Origin: Bradyrhizobium sp. SK17
Lineage (GTDB): Bacteria; Pseudomonadota; Alphaproteobacteria; Rhizobiales; Xanthobacteraceae
Assembly: GCF_002831585.1 (NCBI RefSeq)
Contig: NZ_CP025113.1
Location: forward strand, 6,091,001-6,155,000
Length of the DNA: 64,000 nt
Reading direction: 5' to 3'
A program made the position numbers and the translations under genes. The notes beneath the pieces were generated by a model. That model had not been told where the DNA came from. It saw only the letters and a program-made list of their open reading frames with translations, and ran no database searches. Shown in pieces: positions 24,326 through 32,525 of this stretch. How positions within the stretch are numbered: position 1 is the stretch's first letter; each line of letters begins with the position of its first letter.

Positions 24326-25201
24326 ATGGCTAGCCCGCCGCCCCGCATCCGGGAAATCACGGAACAGGATCTCGACGCCGTCGGCGACCTGCTGACGCGG
24401 GGGTTCGTTTACAGATCGCGCGAGTACTGGATGCGCGGCCTGCTGCGCCAGGCGAAGCGCGAGATCCCACCGAATGCGCCGCGCTTCGGCTATCTGATGG
24501 AGCATGACGGCGAGGCCGTCGGCTGCCTGCTGCTGATCTGCACGCGCCGAACCATCAATGGCGCGATCGCGGACAGATGCAACGTCTCGAGCTGGTACGT
24601 TGACCCCGCATATCGCAACTTCGGCGCGCTGTTCGCCTCGATGGTGCAGAAGCGCAAGGACGTCACCTATTTCAACGTCACGCCGGTGCAGCCGACCTGG
24701 CCGATCCTCGAAGCGCAGGGCTACCGGCGCTATTGCAGCGGGCAATATTTCGCGTTGCCGTGGCTGTCGTGGCGCGGCGCCACGATGTCGGTCGCGCGGG
24801 TCGCCGGCGGCAGCACGCCGATCGAGGGCGTGAACAGCGAGGACACCGCGATGCTGCGGCGTCATGCCGACTACGGCAATCTGAGCCTGGTGTGCCGTGG
24901 CGGCGGCCGCGCGCGGCCGTTCATCTTCATGCCGTTGCGCAAGCGGCGCGGCTTCATCCCGATGCCCGCGATGCAGCTCGCTTATTGCCCGTCGATCGCC
25001 GACTTCACGGCCTGCGCCGCGGCGCTCGGACGCTATCTTCTGTTGCGCGGCAAGCCTGTCGTCATCCTCGATGCCAACGGCCCGCTGGCCGGAATTCCCG
25101 GCCGCTACAGTGAAGAGCAGGGCCGGAAGTATTTCAGGGGACCACAACAGCCCCAGCTCGGCGACCTCGCCGATACCGAGCTTGCGATCTACGGCCTCTA
25201 A
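24326..25201 (+). CDS. GNAT-like acyltransferase protein
   Basis: A 291-residue protein with an N-terminal GNAT-like half: REITEQDLDAVGDLLTRGF, then GEAVGCLLLICTRR, WYVDPAYRNFGALFASMVQ, and a C-terminal half with less clear similarity. A canonical acetyl-CoA loop (Q/RxxGxG/A) is only partly kept as YRNFGAL, so the donor may not be acetyl-CoA. The start ATG at 24326 gives MASPPPRIREI. The frame extends upstream across the divergent region but without protein-like composition. It lies between an ACP operon and a very-long-chain acyl-CoA synthetase, so it may transfer an acyl group from the ACP (inference). Confidence 0.7.
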   Translation: MASPPPRIREITEQDLDAVGDLLTRGFVYRSREYWMRGLLRQAKREIPPNAPRFGYLMEHDGEAVGCLLLICTRRTINGAIADRCNVSSWYVDPAYRNFGALFASMVQKRKDVTYFNVTPVQPTWPILEAQGYRRYCSGQYFALPWLSWRGATMSVARVAGGSTPIEGVNSEDTAMLRRHADYGNLSLVCRGGGRARPFIFMPLRKRRGFIPMPAMQLAYCPSIADFTACAAALGRYLLLRGKPVVILDANGPLAGIPGRYSEEQGRKYFRGPQQPQLGDLADTELAIYGL

Positions 25202-25249
25202 AGCGCGATGAGATTGAGTTGAATCGTCATCGCGCTCGAGCTCCTTGTT

Positions 25250-25301
25250 TGAGCATGATCTCTTCGGAAAGCCGCTTCACACTTTTCCGGATCATGCTCT
25301 A
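25250..25301. repeat. Dispersed palindromic repeat (copy b) at a stop codon
   Basis: Second copy of the element at 11691-11737. The terminal inverted gagcatgatc/gatcatgctc is perfect here. On the minus strand it overlaps the TAG stop (25299-25301) of the acyl-CoA synthetase gene, the same arrangement as copy a. Confidence 0.7.
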
Positions 25302-27098
25302 AAGGCGCAACCTACCCGCGACGATGGCGGCAAAGCTTTCGGCATCGAGCCGGCGATAAGTCATGCCAGCGGCATCGCGGTAGAACAGGCGGTCGCCGAC
25401 GGTCGCAGGATCGAAGCCATCGCGGACCAGCTCGCTGCGCTTCAGCTTGAACGTGTCGGTGAGGTCGAGGCGGTCGCGGATGCGGATCAGGACCGGCTGG
25501 GCATAGGGCGGCAACCGGCCGGCAAGATGCTGATGCAGCGCCGCGATGTCGAAGCGGTCGTCGATGGCAATCGCCGCCATTCCGGCGCGGCCGTCGGCAC
25601 CCGGGATCATGACGCCGTAGCTGACGGCATCGACGATGCCAGGACAGGCGAGCAAGGCTGCATCGACCTCCGCCGTCGCGACGTTCTCGCCCTTCCAGCG
25701 GAAAGTGTCGCCGATCCGATCGACAAAATAGAAATAGCCGGCGCGGTCGAGCCGCATCAGGTCACCGGTCCGGAACCAGGCATCGCCGGGCGCGAACACA
25801 TCGCGCAGGATCTTCCGCTCGGTGTCGGCTGCATCCGTGTAGCCCTCGAAGCGGCCGCCACGTTCTTCGCTGGCTCCGATGCGGCCAATCGCTTCGCCGG
25901 GCTCATCAGGCCCGCACAATTCGCACCATCCGTCAGCCGAGCGCAGCGGCGCGCCGTCGGCGCCGAGGCGGATGATCGCGGCTGGAAAACGATGCTTCAG
26001 GAACGGCGGGACGCGGCCGATGGCGCCCCGTTTGCCCTCGACATTGTAGAGCGAGAAATTGCCCTCGGTCGCGGCGTAGAATTCCAGGATTCGTGGAATG
26101 CCGAAGCGCGTCTCGACAGCCTCCCAGATGTCGCCGCGCAGGCCGTTGCCGCAGGCGAGCCGCAGCCGGTGCGCTCGCTCGGCGGCGGACGGCGGCGATT
26201 GCAGGAGATAGCGGCCGAGCTCGCCGATGTACTGGACAATGCTGCAATCCCAGCGCGCGATGTCCTGCCAGAACCGGCTGGCCGAGAACTTGTCCGCGAT
26301 CACCACCGAGGCCCCCGCCGCCAGCATGCTGCAAGGCGCCACCACGCCACCGACGCTGTGACAGAGCGGCAGGCAGTCATACAGCCGGTCGGCGGCGGTC
26401 GCCTCCATCAGGCCCTCGAACCAGCGCGCCCATGTCAGCACACGCCGATGGCTGACATTGGCGGCCTTGGGCAGGCCCGTGGTGCCCGAGGTGAAGATCA
26501 TCAGCGCGCGATCATCGAGCGTCACCACACGGCGTTCCGCCGGCGATAGCGGGCCGTCGTCATATCCGGCGACCGCGGTAGCGAGCCCGCCCGCCTCGCC
26601 GCCTTGCAGCAGAAGCTTCGGCAGGCGCGCAAGGTGCGGCACCGCGCGCTCGAATGCATCGCGCAGTTCGGCCGCGACGATCAGGTGCCCGGCACCTGAC
26701 ACATCGATGCAATGCGCGAGCGAGGCGCCGACCAGGTTGCTGTTGATCAGCGCGACCACCACGCCGGCGCGGCTGAGCCCGAGCCAGGCCGCGAGATAGT
26801 CCGGCCGGTTCGGCATCAGCAGGCCGACGCAATCGCCGGCCGCGATCCGTTCGGCCATCGCCCAGCGCGCATAGCGGCGGATCCGCCCGGCAAGCTCGCG
26901 ATAATCGAGGCTCTCGCGGTCCGACAGCAGCGCCGGCTGCGCGGGACTGCGTGCGGCCCAGTCGTCGATCAGATCGGCAAGCAACCGATCGGGCGTCGCG
27001 TCGATCCGCGAGGTCAGCTCGATCGCCTTGAGCCAGAGCTTCGCGGCCGGCGTTGCCTTGCCGTCATTGTCGCCAGCTCGATTCGAAATGGTCATCAT
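25299..27098 (-). CDS. Very-long-chain acyl-CoA synthetase-like (FATP/FadD-type) ligase
   Basis: AMP-forming ligase of 599 residues resembling the FATP/ACSVL group. LLADLIDDWAARSPAQPALLSDRESLDYRELAGRIRRYA opens the domain. The P-loop is LMIFTSGTTGLPKAANVSHRR near 200-220. CNGLRGDIWEAVETRFGIPRILEFYAATEGNFSLYN is the FATP-type signature. FRTGDLMRLDRAGYFYFVDRIGDTFRWKGENVATAEV closes the active site. The ATG doublet at 27093-27098 makes the exact start ambiguous by one codon. It is convergent with the GNAT-like gene and may activate the fatty acid used by the nearby ACP cassette, but it has its own separate transcript. Confidence 0.88.
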   Translation of the reverse strand: MMTISNRAGDNDGKATPAAKLWLKAIELTSRIDATPDRLLADLIDDWAARSPAQPALLSDRESLDYRELAGRIRRYARWAMAERIAAGDCVGLLMPNRPDYLAAWLGLSRAGVVVALINSNLVGASLAHCIDVSGAGHLIVAAELRDAFERAVPHLARLPKLLLQGGEAGGLATAVAGYDDGPLSPAERRVVTLDDRALMIFTSGTTGLPKAANVSHRRVLTWARWFEGLMEATAADRLYDCLPLCHSVGGVVAPCSMLAAGASVVIADKFSASRFWQDIARWDCSIVQYIGELGRYLLQSPPSAAERAHRLRLACGNGLRGDIWEAVETRFGIPRILEFYAATEGNFSLYNVEGKRGAIGRVPPFLKHRFPAAIIRLGADGAPLRSADGWCELCGPDEPGEAIGRIGASEERGGRFEGYTDAADTERKILRDVFAPGDAWFRTGDLMRLDRAGYFYFVDRIGDTFRWKGENVATAEVDAALLACPGIVDAVSYGVMIPGADGRAGMAAIAIDDRFDIAALHQHLAGRLPPYAQPVLIRIRDRLDLTDTFKLKRSELVRDGFDPATVGDRLFYRDAAGMTYRRLDAESFAAIVAGRLRL

Positions 27099-27337
27099 CA
27101 GATCAGGACCGCGTCATCCCATCGGCTATAGCCGCCCGCGTGCCCGCGAACGTTAACGGCGATGGTTAAGCCTGCGGACCACGCCCGCATCCCTCATCCT
27201 TGATTAACGGCCGGCGGCCGGATTGCGCCCCGCTTTCTTCGATCCAGGCCAAGCCGTCTTTACCACACCGTCGGGAACATGATGCGCCGCGGGCCAAGCG
27301 GCCGTATGTCCGAAGGGCGCAAAGGGAGAAACCCAGC

Positions 27338-28318
27338 ATGATCGCCCGCAGAGCGTTCCTCTCGCTGTTCGGTACCGCCTGTCTCGCCACGACGGCCGGT
27401 CGCCATCCAGCCTTCGCCGAGGCCGCCTACCCGGCGCGGCCGGTGCGCTGGATCGTGCCCTATGCTGCCGGCGGCGCCACCGACGTGCTGTCGCGCCTGA
27501 TCTGCCAGCGCCTGACCGAACGGCTCGGGCATCCCTTCGTGGTCGAGAACAAACCCGGCGCCGGCAGCAATATCGGCACCGAGGCCGTGATCACCTCGCC
27601 AGCGGACGGCTACACGTTGCTGCTGACCAGCACGGCGAATGCCATCAACGCCTCGTTCGATCCGACCATCCATTACGATTTCGGCAAGAGCATCGCGCCA
27701 GTGGCGGGGATCGCGCGGATCCCACTGGTGCTCGTGGTCAACAACGCCTTGCCGGTGCGCAATGTCGCCGAGTTCATCGCCTATGCGAAAGCCAACCCGG
27801 GCAAGCTCAGCACCGGATCGTCGGGCGTCGGGACCTCGCTGCACCTGTCCGGCGAGTTGTTCAAGGCGATGGCCGGCATCGATCTGGTCCACGTTCCCTA
27901 CCGCGGCTCGGCGCCCGGACTGACCGACCTGATGTCCGGGCAGATCCAGGCCATGTTCGACAACGTCACCTCGTCGCTGGAGCTGATCCGCGCCGGCAAG
28001 ATCCGCGCGCTCGGCGTGACGACGAAGGAGCGCTCGGCGACGCTGCCGGACGTGCCGCCGATATCGGACGTGTTGACCGGCTACGAGACCAGCTCGTTCT
28101 ACGGCGTCGGCGCCCCCAGCGGCACGCCGACCGAGATCATCGATCTGCTCAACCGCGAGATCAATGCCGCACTCACCGATCCGGCGATCAAACAGCAGAT
28201 CGGCCAGCTCGGCGCGCTGCCGATCATCGGCAACGCGGACGCCTTCGGCAACATGCTCACCGCCGAGACGGCGCGCTGGCGCAAGGTCGTCGCCCTGGCC
28301 GGACCGCGGACCCAGTGA
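27338..28318 (+). CDS. Bug-family (tripartite tricarboxylate transporter) substrate-binding protein
   Basis: Periplasmic binding protein of 326 residues. The start at 27338 follows AAGGGAGAAACC and begins MIARRAFLSLFGTACLATTAG, a signal peptide cleaved after about residue 28 (AFA-EAAYP). The mature part begins YPARPVRWIVPYAAGGATDVLSRL, the classical Bug/TctC motif, and continues with VVENKPGAGSNIGTEAV, VHVPYRGSAPGLTDLMSGQIQAMFDN and APSGTPTEII. TctA and TctB membrane partners are not encoded nearby, as is common for the many orphan Bug proteins. The ligand is unknown, though the family often binds carboxylates. Confidence 0.92.
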   Translation: MIARRAFLSLFGTACLATTAGRHPAFAEAAYPARPVRWIVPYAAGGATDVLSRLICQRLTERLGHPFVVENKPGAGSNIGTEAVITSPADGYTLLLTSTANAINASFDPTIHYDFGKSIAPVAGIARIPLVLVVNNALPVRNVAEFIAYAKANPGKLSTGSSGVGTSLHLSGELFKAMAGIDLVHVPYRGSAPGLTDLMSGQIQAMFDNVTSSLELIRAGKIRALGVTTKERSATLPDVPPISDVLTGYETSSFYGVGAPSGTPTEIIDLLNREINAALTDPAIKQQIGQLGALPIIGNADAFGNMLTAETARWRKVVALAGPRTQ

Positions 28319-28331
28319 ACAGACGACAATC

Positions 28332-29153
28332 TCAGCCAAGTCCCGCCAGCTTGAGGCTCAGCGCCCGCAGCCGCTTGCGCGCCTCGGCATCATAGGCTTG
28401 CGCATGCGCGCGGGCCTCGCGCAGGCCGTCGAAGAACAGCCCGCTCCTTTCGGCGACGTCATCCCCCTGCACCAGCCGCAGGATCGCCTCGCCGCCCTGC
28501 TCCACGGTCGAGATCGGGGTGGCACCACTGGCGCGCACCATCGTGGTGTTCATGTAGGTCGCCGGATGCAGAGAATTGACGGTCACGCCGGAGCCCTGCA
28601 ACTGCTCGGCGAGATCGATAGTGAACATGATCTGCGACAGCTTGCTCTGGGCATATGCGCGGCCGCCGCTGTAGTTCCTGGTGATCATCACGTCGGCGAA
28701 ATCGATCGGGTGCTGGCCGAGCGAGGCGACATTGACGATGCGCGCGGGCGAGCTCGCCTTGAGCCGCGGCAGCAACAGATGCGCCAGCAAGAAGCCGGCG
28801 AGATAGTTGACGGCGAAGCGCAGCTCGTGACCGTCCTTGCTGGTCTGCCGCGCCGGCCCCTCGTTTTGCGAGCCGATGCCGGCGTTGCTGACCAGGACAT
28901 CGAGACGATCCTGGTCGTCGAGCACCAGCTGGGCGAACTCGCGGACATCGGCAAGCGACGACAGGTCGGCCTGATAGAACATCGGCTCGCGGCCGCTGAC
29001 GCGCTTGATCTCGTCGGCAAGCGTCTGTGCCCTCTGGGTGTCGCGGCCGTGGATCAAGACCCGGGCGCCGGCGGCCGCCAGCTTCATCGCCACATAGCGG
29101 CCGACGCCGTCGGTGGAACCGGTGATCAGCACGGTCTTGCCTGCCATATTCAT
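28332..29153 (-). CDS. SDR family oxidoreductase (retinol dehydrogenase/WWOX-like)
   Basis: Short-chain dehydrogenase of 273 residues. The start ATG at 29151-29153 (MNMAGKTVLITGSTDG) fits the family. The cofactor motif is TGSTDGVGRYVAMKLAAAG, followed by IHGRDTQRAQ indicating NADP preference. VLVSNAGIGSQNEGP and catalytic NVASLGQHPID with SGGRAYAQSKLSQI (Tyr-x3-Lys) complete the set. The long loop between Ser and Tyr and the HPATYMNTTMV segment are typical of the retinol dehydrogenase-like subgroup. It stands alone between convergent and divergent neighbours, and the substrate is unknown. Confidence 0.88.
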   Translation of the reverse strand: MNMAGKTVLITGSTDGVGRYVAMKLAAAGARVLIHGRDTQRAQTLADEIKRVSGREPMFYQADLSSLADVREFAQLVLDDQDRLDVLVSNAGIGSQNEGPARQTSKDGHELRFAVNYLAGFLLAHLLLPRLKASSPARIVNVASLGQHPIDFADVMITRNYSGGRAYAQSKLSQIMFTIDLAEQLQGSGVTVNSLHPATYMNTTMVRASGATPISTVEQGGEAILRLVQGDDVAERSGLFFDGLREARAHAQAYDAEARKRLRALSLKLAGLG

Positions 29154-29391
29154 CGAAAATCGCCTTTCGATCGTTCCGCCCAGCGCTGCCAGCAAAGATA
29201 AATCCCCGCTGCGGACTTTGCCATGGCGCCATCAACGCCAAAACGGCACCAAAATGACCCGGCCGGGCGCTCCTCGGTGCTCACCGGCGTACAGCCTGCG
29301 GCGCGGCCTGCGGTCGCGCGGCGCCGCGTCGCGCGTCAACATGCATGCGTTCTGGTATTGTTGACCGGAACGACGACAAGTCAGGATCGGA

Positions 29392-29754
29392 ATGTCCTCG
29401 ACCATTCCAGACCGGATCGCGCGGAAAACTCCCTCGCTGGAGCCTTTCGGCATGCTCCTGTTGTTCGCAGTGCTGTCAGCGCTGCCGATCGTCCTGACGC
29501 TTCGTTGGGTTGAGCCCGCACTCGTGCTGCCCGCGCTCAGCCTGCTGTTGTTCACCGAGGCAGCCATTGCCGCGATCGCGGCACGCGTGATCCGCGTGAT
29601 CCGCGTGCGCACGAGCGTGGCACGTCTTACGTTGTGGGATTTTGCCGGGGCGTTCACCTTCATGGGATGCGCGGCGTCAATCCTCGGCGAGCCGGATCAG
29701 GCGGCGCTGTTCTTCGAGGAACAGGCCGCGCTACGACCCGTCTCGCGACCATAA
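29392..29754 (+). CDS. Small hypothetical membrane protein
   Basis: 120 residues with two hydrophobic helices at about 19-38 and 42-65 (LFAVLSALPIVLTLRW, LVLPALSLLLFTEAAIAAIA), a basic cytoplasmic stretch RVIRVIRVRTSVAR, and a third hydrophobic segment near 82-98. The start ATG at 29392 follows AGGATCGGA. Composition is like other inner-membrane proteins of the genome. I do not recognise the family. It is followed 179 bp later by a TerC gene, but the gap contains hairpins, so co-transcription is uncertain. Confidence 0.65.
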   Translation: MSSTIPDRIARKTPSLEPFGMLLLFAVLSALPIVLTLRWVEPALVLPALSLLLFTEAAIAAIAARVIRVIRVRTSVARLTLWDFAGAFTFMGCAASILGEPDQAALFFEEQAALRPVSRP

Positions 29755-29831
29755 ATCCCAGGCCGGGCCCCTCTGGCAGCCACAAGCTGCGATGTCGGAC
29801 TGGAACTCAGTTGGAGTGGCCCTGCTTCGAC

Positions 29832-29879
29832 CCGCGACGTGAAACCGTCGCGGCGGATTTGCCGTCGGCATGACGGCAA
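29832..29879 (+). promoter_or_regulatory. Two hairpins in the terC leader
   Basis: CCGCGACG/CGTCGCGG at 29832-29853 (8-bp stem, 6-nt loop) is followed by TTGCCGTC/GACGGCAA at 29859-29879 (8-bp stem, 5-nt loop). Both lie 55-100 nt upstream of the TerC start. TerC genes elsewhere are often controlled by manganese riboswitches, but the conserved sequence of that class was not recognised here, so only the hairpins are claimed. Confidence 0.35.
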
Positions 29880-29933
29880 CAACCGGCTTCGTCGGAACGA
29901 GTCCACTCCCCGACCTCAAGGGGAACATGATTC

Positions 29934-30554
29934 ATGTCCGAACTGCTTTCATTCGACGCCCTCAGCGCATTGCTGCAAGTCGTCGTCATCGACCTCGTGC
30001 TGGCCGGCGACAACGCCGTCGTGATCGGCCTTGCCGCGGCAGGCCTGCCCGAGAAGCAACGCGGCAAGGCGATCCTGATCGGCATCGGCGCCGCGACGCT
30101 GCTGCGCATCCTGTTCGCGCTGCTCACCACGCAATTGATGCAGATCGTCGGGCTGTTGCTCGCCGGCGGCATCCTCTTGCTGTGGGTATGCTGGAAGATG
30201 TGGCGCGAGTTGCGTGCCACGTCGCACGATCCCGCCACCGATATGGGCGCCGACGGTGCGGAAGGCCAGCGCAAGACGCTGTGGCAGGCCACCACCCAGA
30301 TCATCGTCGCCGACGTCTCGATGTCGCTCGACAACGTGCTGGCGGTCGCGGGCGCGGCGCGCGAGCAGCCGATCGTGCTGATATTCGGCCTCGCGCTCTC
30401 GATCGCGATGATGGGCGCGGCGGCCACCTTCATCGCACGGCTGCTGCAAAACCACCGCTGGATCGCCTATGTCGGCCTCGCCGTGATCCTCTATGTCGCA
30501 ATCGACATGACGATCCGCGGTGCATCCGAGATCGCCAAGGTCGCGCCGGTCTGA
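29934..30554 (+). CDS. TerC/YjbE-family integral membrane protein
   Basis: Inner-membrane protein of 206 residues with about seven helices. Family signatures are clear: VLAGDNAVVIGLAAAGLPEKQRGKAILIGIGAATLLRI in the first half and IIVADVSMSLDNVLAVAGAA in the second, each with conserved acidic/Asn residues proposed to bind metal. Homologues act in Mn2+ efflux or in metalation of exported proteins (known for Alx/MeeF-type members). The start follows CAAGGGGAACATGATTC and gives MSELLSFDALSALLQ. Regulation by metal is plausible but unproven. Confidence 0.9.
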   Translation: MSELLSFDALSALLQVVVIDLVLAGDNAVVIGLAAAGLPEKQRGKAILIGIGAATLLRILFALLTTQLMQIVGLLLAGGILLLWVCWKMWRELRATSHDPATDMGADGAEGQRKTLWQATTQIIVADVSMSLDNVLAVAGAAREQPIVLIFGLALSIAMMGAAATFIARLLQNHRWIAYVGLAVILYVAIDMTIRGASEIAKVAPV

Positions 30555-30617
30555 CAATCGACAGCAAAACGGCGGGCCTTCCAGCCCGCTGTCCGCCCAA
30601 TCGAATACGCGCTTGCG

Positions 30618-31337
30618 TCAGTGGATTTCCGACGAACGCTTCAGCGCGTCCTTCAGCTTCTCGAGGGTGAAATCCTTGGAGCGCGCGATCTCCAGGATCG
30701 GGGTCTCGCGGCGGCCGCAGAGCTCGGCGGCCTCGGGCAGCTTCGCCGCGATGTCGTAGGGGATCACGATCGCGCCGTGACTGTCGGCGTGGATCAGATC
30801 GTCGGAGCGCACCGTCATGCCGGCGACACGCACTTCGCCGCCGAAGCTCTCGGCGTGCACCCAGGCGTGCGACGGGCCGATCGAGCCGGCCAGCGCCTGG
30901 AAGCCCGGCGCCCATTGCGGGATATCGCGGATCGACCCGTCGGTGATGACGCCGAGGCAGCCGAGCGCCTTGTGGACGGCGCTCTGCACCTCGCCCCAGA
31001 ACGCGCCGTAGCCGACGTCGGGCCCGTCGATGTCCTGGATGACCGAGATGCGCGGACCAAAGCCGGTGCCGACATACTCATAATAATCGATGCGGCGCTT
31101 CGACTGTTCCTCGGCCGACAGGCCGGACTTCAGCACCGACCGGATCGCGACCGTACGCGCATAGCCGACGATCGGCGGCAAGGTCGGGAACGGGCAGACC
31201 AGCGGCTTCACCGTGTAGCCAATCAGGCGGCGCTCCGGCGCGACGATCTCCATCGCGTTGCAGATCGTCGGCGTGTCATAGCGCGCCAACGCTTCAAGAA
31301 CGGAGGCAGGAAGCGGGGCGGAAGCGGATGTCGTCAC
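30618..31337 (-). CDS. RraA-like protein (4-hydroxy-4-methyl-2-oxoglutarate aldolase/DMK methyltransferase-like fold)
   Basis: Protein of 239 residues with the RraA fold: ALARYDTPTICNAMEIV near the N-terminus, GALGCLGV-like KALGCLGVITDGSIRDI in the middle with the Gly/Asp/Arg substrate site, and DLIHADSHGAIVIP near the end. The GTG start at 31335-31337 is favoured because AGGAG lies about 9 nt upstream. The frame stays open to 31463 but the extra residues have no homology-like pattern. Members include HMG/CHA aldolases and regulators of RNase E. Annotations as menaquinone methyltransferase are historical. No pathway genes are adjacent. Confidence 0.85.
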   Translation of the reverse strand: MTTSASAPLPASVLEALARYDTPTICNAMEIVAPERRLIGYTVKPLVCPFPTLPPIVGYARTVAIRSVLKSGLSAEEQSKRRIDYYEYVGTGFGPRISVIQDIDGPDVGYGAFWGEVQSAVHKALGCLGVITDGSIRDIPQWAPGFQALAGSIGPSHAWVHAESFGGEVRVAGMTVRSDDLIHADSHGAIVIPYDIAAKLPEAAELCGRRETPILEIARSKDFTLEKLKDALKRSSEIH

Positions 31338-31455
31338 GGCGTTTCTCTCCTGATTTGGGCGTTCGCTGAGCCGTTTCAGCCTATAGCCGAGATCGGAAGC
31401 GAACCCAACCAAGGCCCGCTCATGGCTGATATTTGGGAAGTGCGAACAAGCTCTC

Positions 31456-31559
31456 ACCGTCATCCTGACGAGCGCGCAGCGCGTCTCGAAGGATGCACGG
31501 CCACCGGCGGGGCCGTCGACCCTTCGAGACGCGCGTTCCGCGCTCCTCAGGGTGACGGA
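31456..31559. repeat. Dispersed palindromic repeat, cgtcatcctga type (copy 1)
   Basis: Ends caccgtcatcctga and ctcagggtgacgg pair, with inner arms gtctcgaaggat/ccttcgagacgcgcg also complementary. A related copy lies at 36108-36214. It fills the gap between pssA and the RraA-like gene and could end both transcripts. Confidence 0.75.
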
Positions 31560-31572
31560 TTACACAGGAGCC

Positions 31573-32448
31573 TCAGTGCAGATGCGTCGGACGGTCGTCG
31601 TGGTCCGTATCCGTGACCGGCGCCGCGTAGGGCGTGGCGGCCGCCGCCGGTACCCCGGCGCCTTGGCTCTGCGCGGCGAGCTTGCGCTCCTGGTCGCGAT
31701 AGGACTTCCAGCCCCACGGCAGGCTGATCAGGTAGGCCACCGAACCGGCCGACAGGATGTGCCAGGGGTAGCCGATCAGCAGCGCGACAAAGAACACCAC
31801 GGCGACGAACACCGGCAACACCATCTCCGGCGGCACGCGCATCTTCACGGTCTTGCCGGAGAACACCGGCAGCCGCGACACCATCAGGAAGGCGATCAGG
31901 AGCGTGTAGAACGCCGTCAGCGTCGCCGGCGGCATCGGCACGCCGAGGAAGGCGAGGTAGATCGGCAGCAGCACGGTGATCGCGCCGGCCGGTGCCGGCA
32001 CGCCGGTGAAATAATTGGCGGCGAACGCCGGCTTGTTGGGATCGTCGATCGAGGCGTTGAAGCGCGCCAGCCGCAGGCCGCCGGAGATCGCAAACACCAT
32101 CGCCGCGATCCAGCCGCCATTGTTGAGCTCATGCAGCTGCCAGAAATACAGGATCAGGCCCGGCGCGACGCCGAAATTGACGAAGTCAGCGAGGCTGTCG
32201 AGCTCGGCGCCGAATTTCGACTGGCCTTTGATCATGCGGGCGACCCGCCCGTCGATGCCGTCCAGGATCGCCGCGAACACGATGGCGGCGACCGCAAGCT
32301 CCATCCGCCCTTCCGTCGACAGGCGGATCGCGGTGAGGCCGGCGCAGATCGCCAGCAGCGTGATCATGTTCGGCACCAGCATCCGCACCGGGATCGGGCG
32401 GAACCGGCGGCGGCGCAGCTCGCTGGAATTGTTATCGAATGGCGTCAT
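31573..32448 (-). CDS. pssA: CDP-diacylglycerol--serine O-phosphatidyltransferase
   Basis: Makes phosphatidylserine from CDP-diacylglycerol and serine in the inner membrane. It has 291 residues from ATG 32446-32448 (MTPFDNNSSELRRRRF). The frame extends 13 codons further, without need. The CDP-alcohol phosphotransferase motif is fully visible as LDGIDGRVARMIKGQSKFGAELDSLADF near 82-110, with all the conserved Asp/Gly/Arg positions. Around six to eight helices follow. psd lies 77 bp upstream on the same strand, so the two phosphatidylethanolamine genes are adjacent and probably co-transcribed. The C-terminal tail is Ala/Pro-rich and ends in a His/Asp cluster. Confidence 0.94.
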   Translation of the reverse strand: MTPFDNNSSELRRRRFRPIPVRMLVPNMITLLAICAGLTAIRLSTEGRMELAVAAIVFAAILDGIDGRVARMIKGQSKFGAELDSLADFVNFGVAPGLILYFWQLHELNNGGWIAAMVFAISGGLRLARFNASIDDPNKPAFAANYFTGVPAPAGAITVLLPIYLAFLGVPMPPATLTAFYTLLIAFLMVSRLPVFSGKTVKMRVPPEMVLPVFVAVVFFVALLIGYPWHILSAGSVAYLISLPWGWKSYRDQERKLAAQSQGAGVPAAAATPYAAPVTDTDHDDRPTHLH

Positions 32449-32525
32449 GGCTCGATCAATATAGCAAGCAGGGTCCGGCTCCGCCATCGGCGCGGGAACC
32501 GGCTGATCGGCCTGCCCGAACAGAG

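Noticed and set aside
22614..27098. Nonribosomal peptide or polyketide gene cluster
   Set aside because: There is an ACP and an adenylation enzyme but no condensation, ketosynthase or thioesterase domain.
29755..29933. yybP-ykoY manganese riboswitch
   Set aside because: The conserved core sequence of that class could not be found, and only two simple hairpins are seen.
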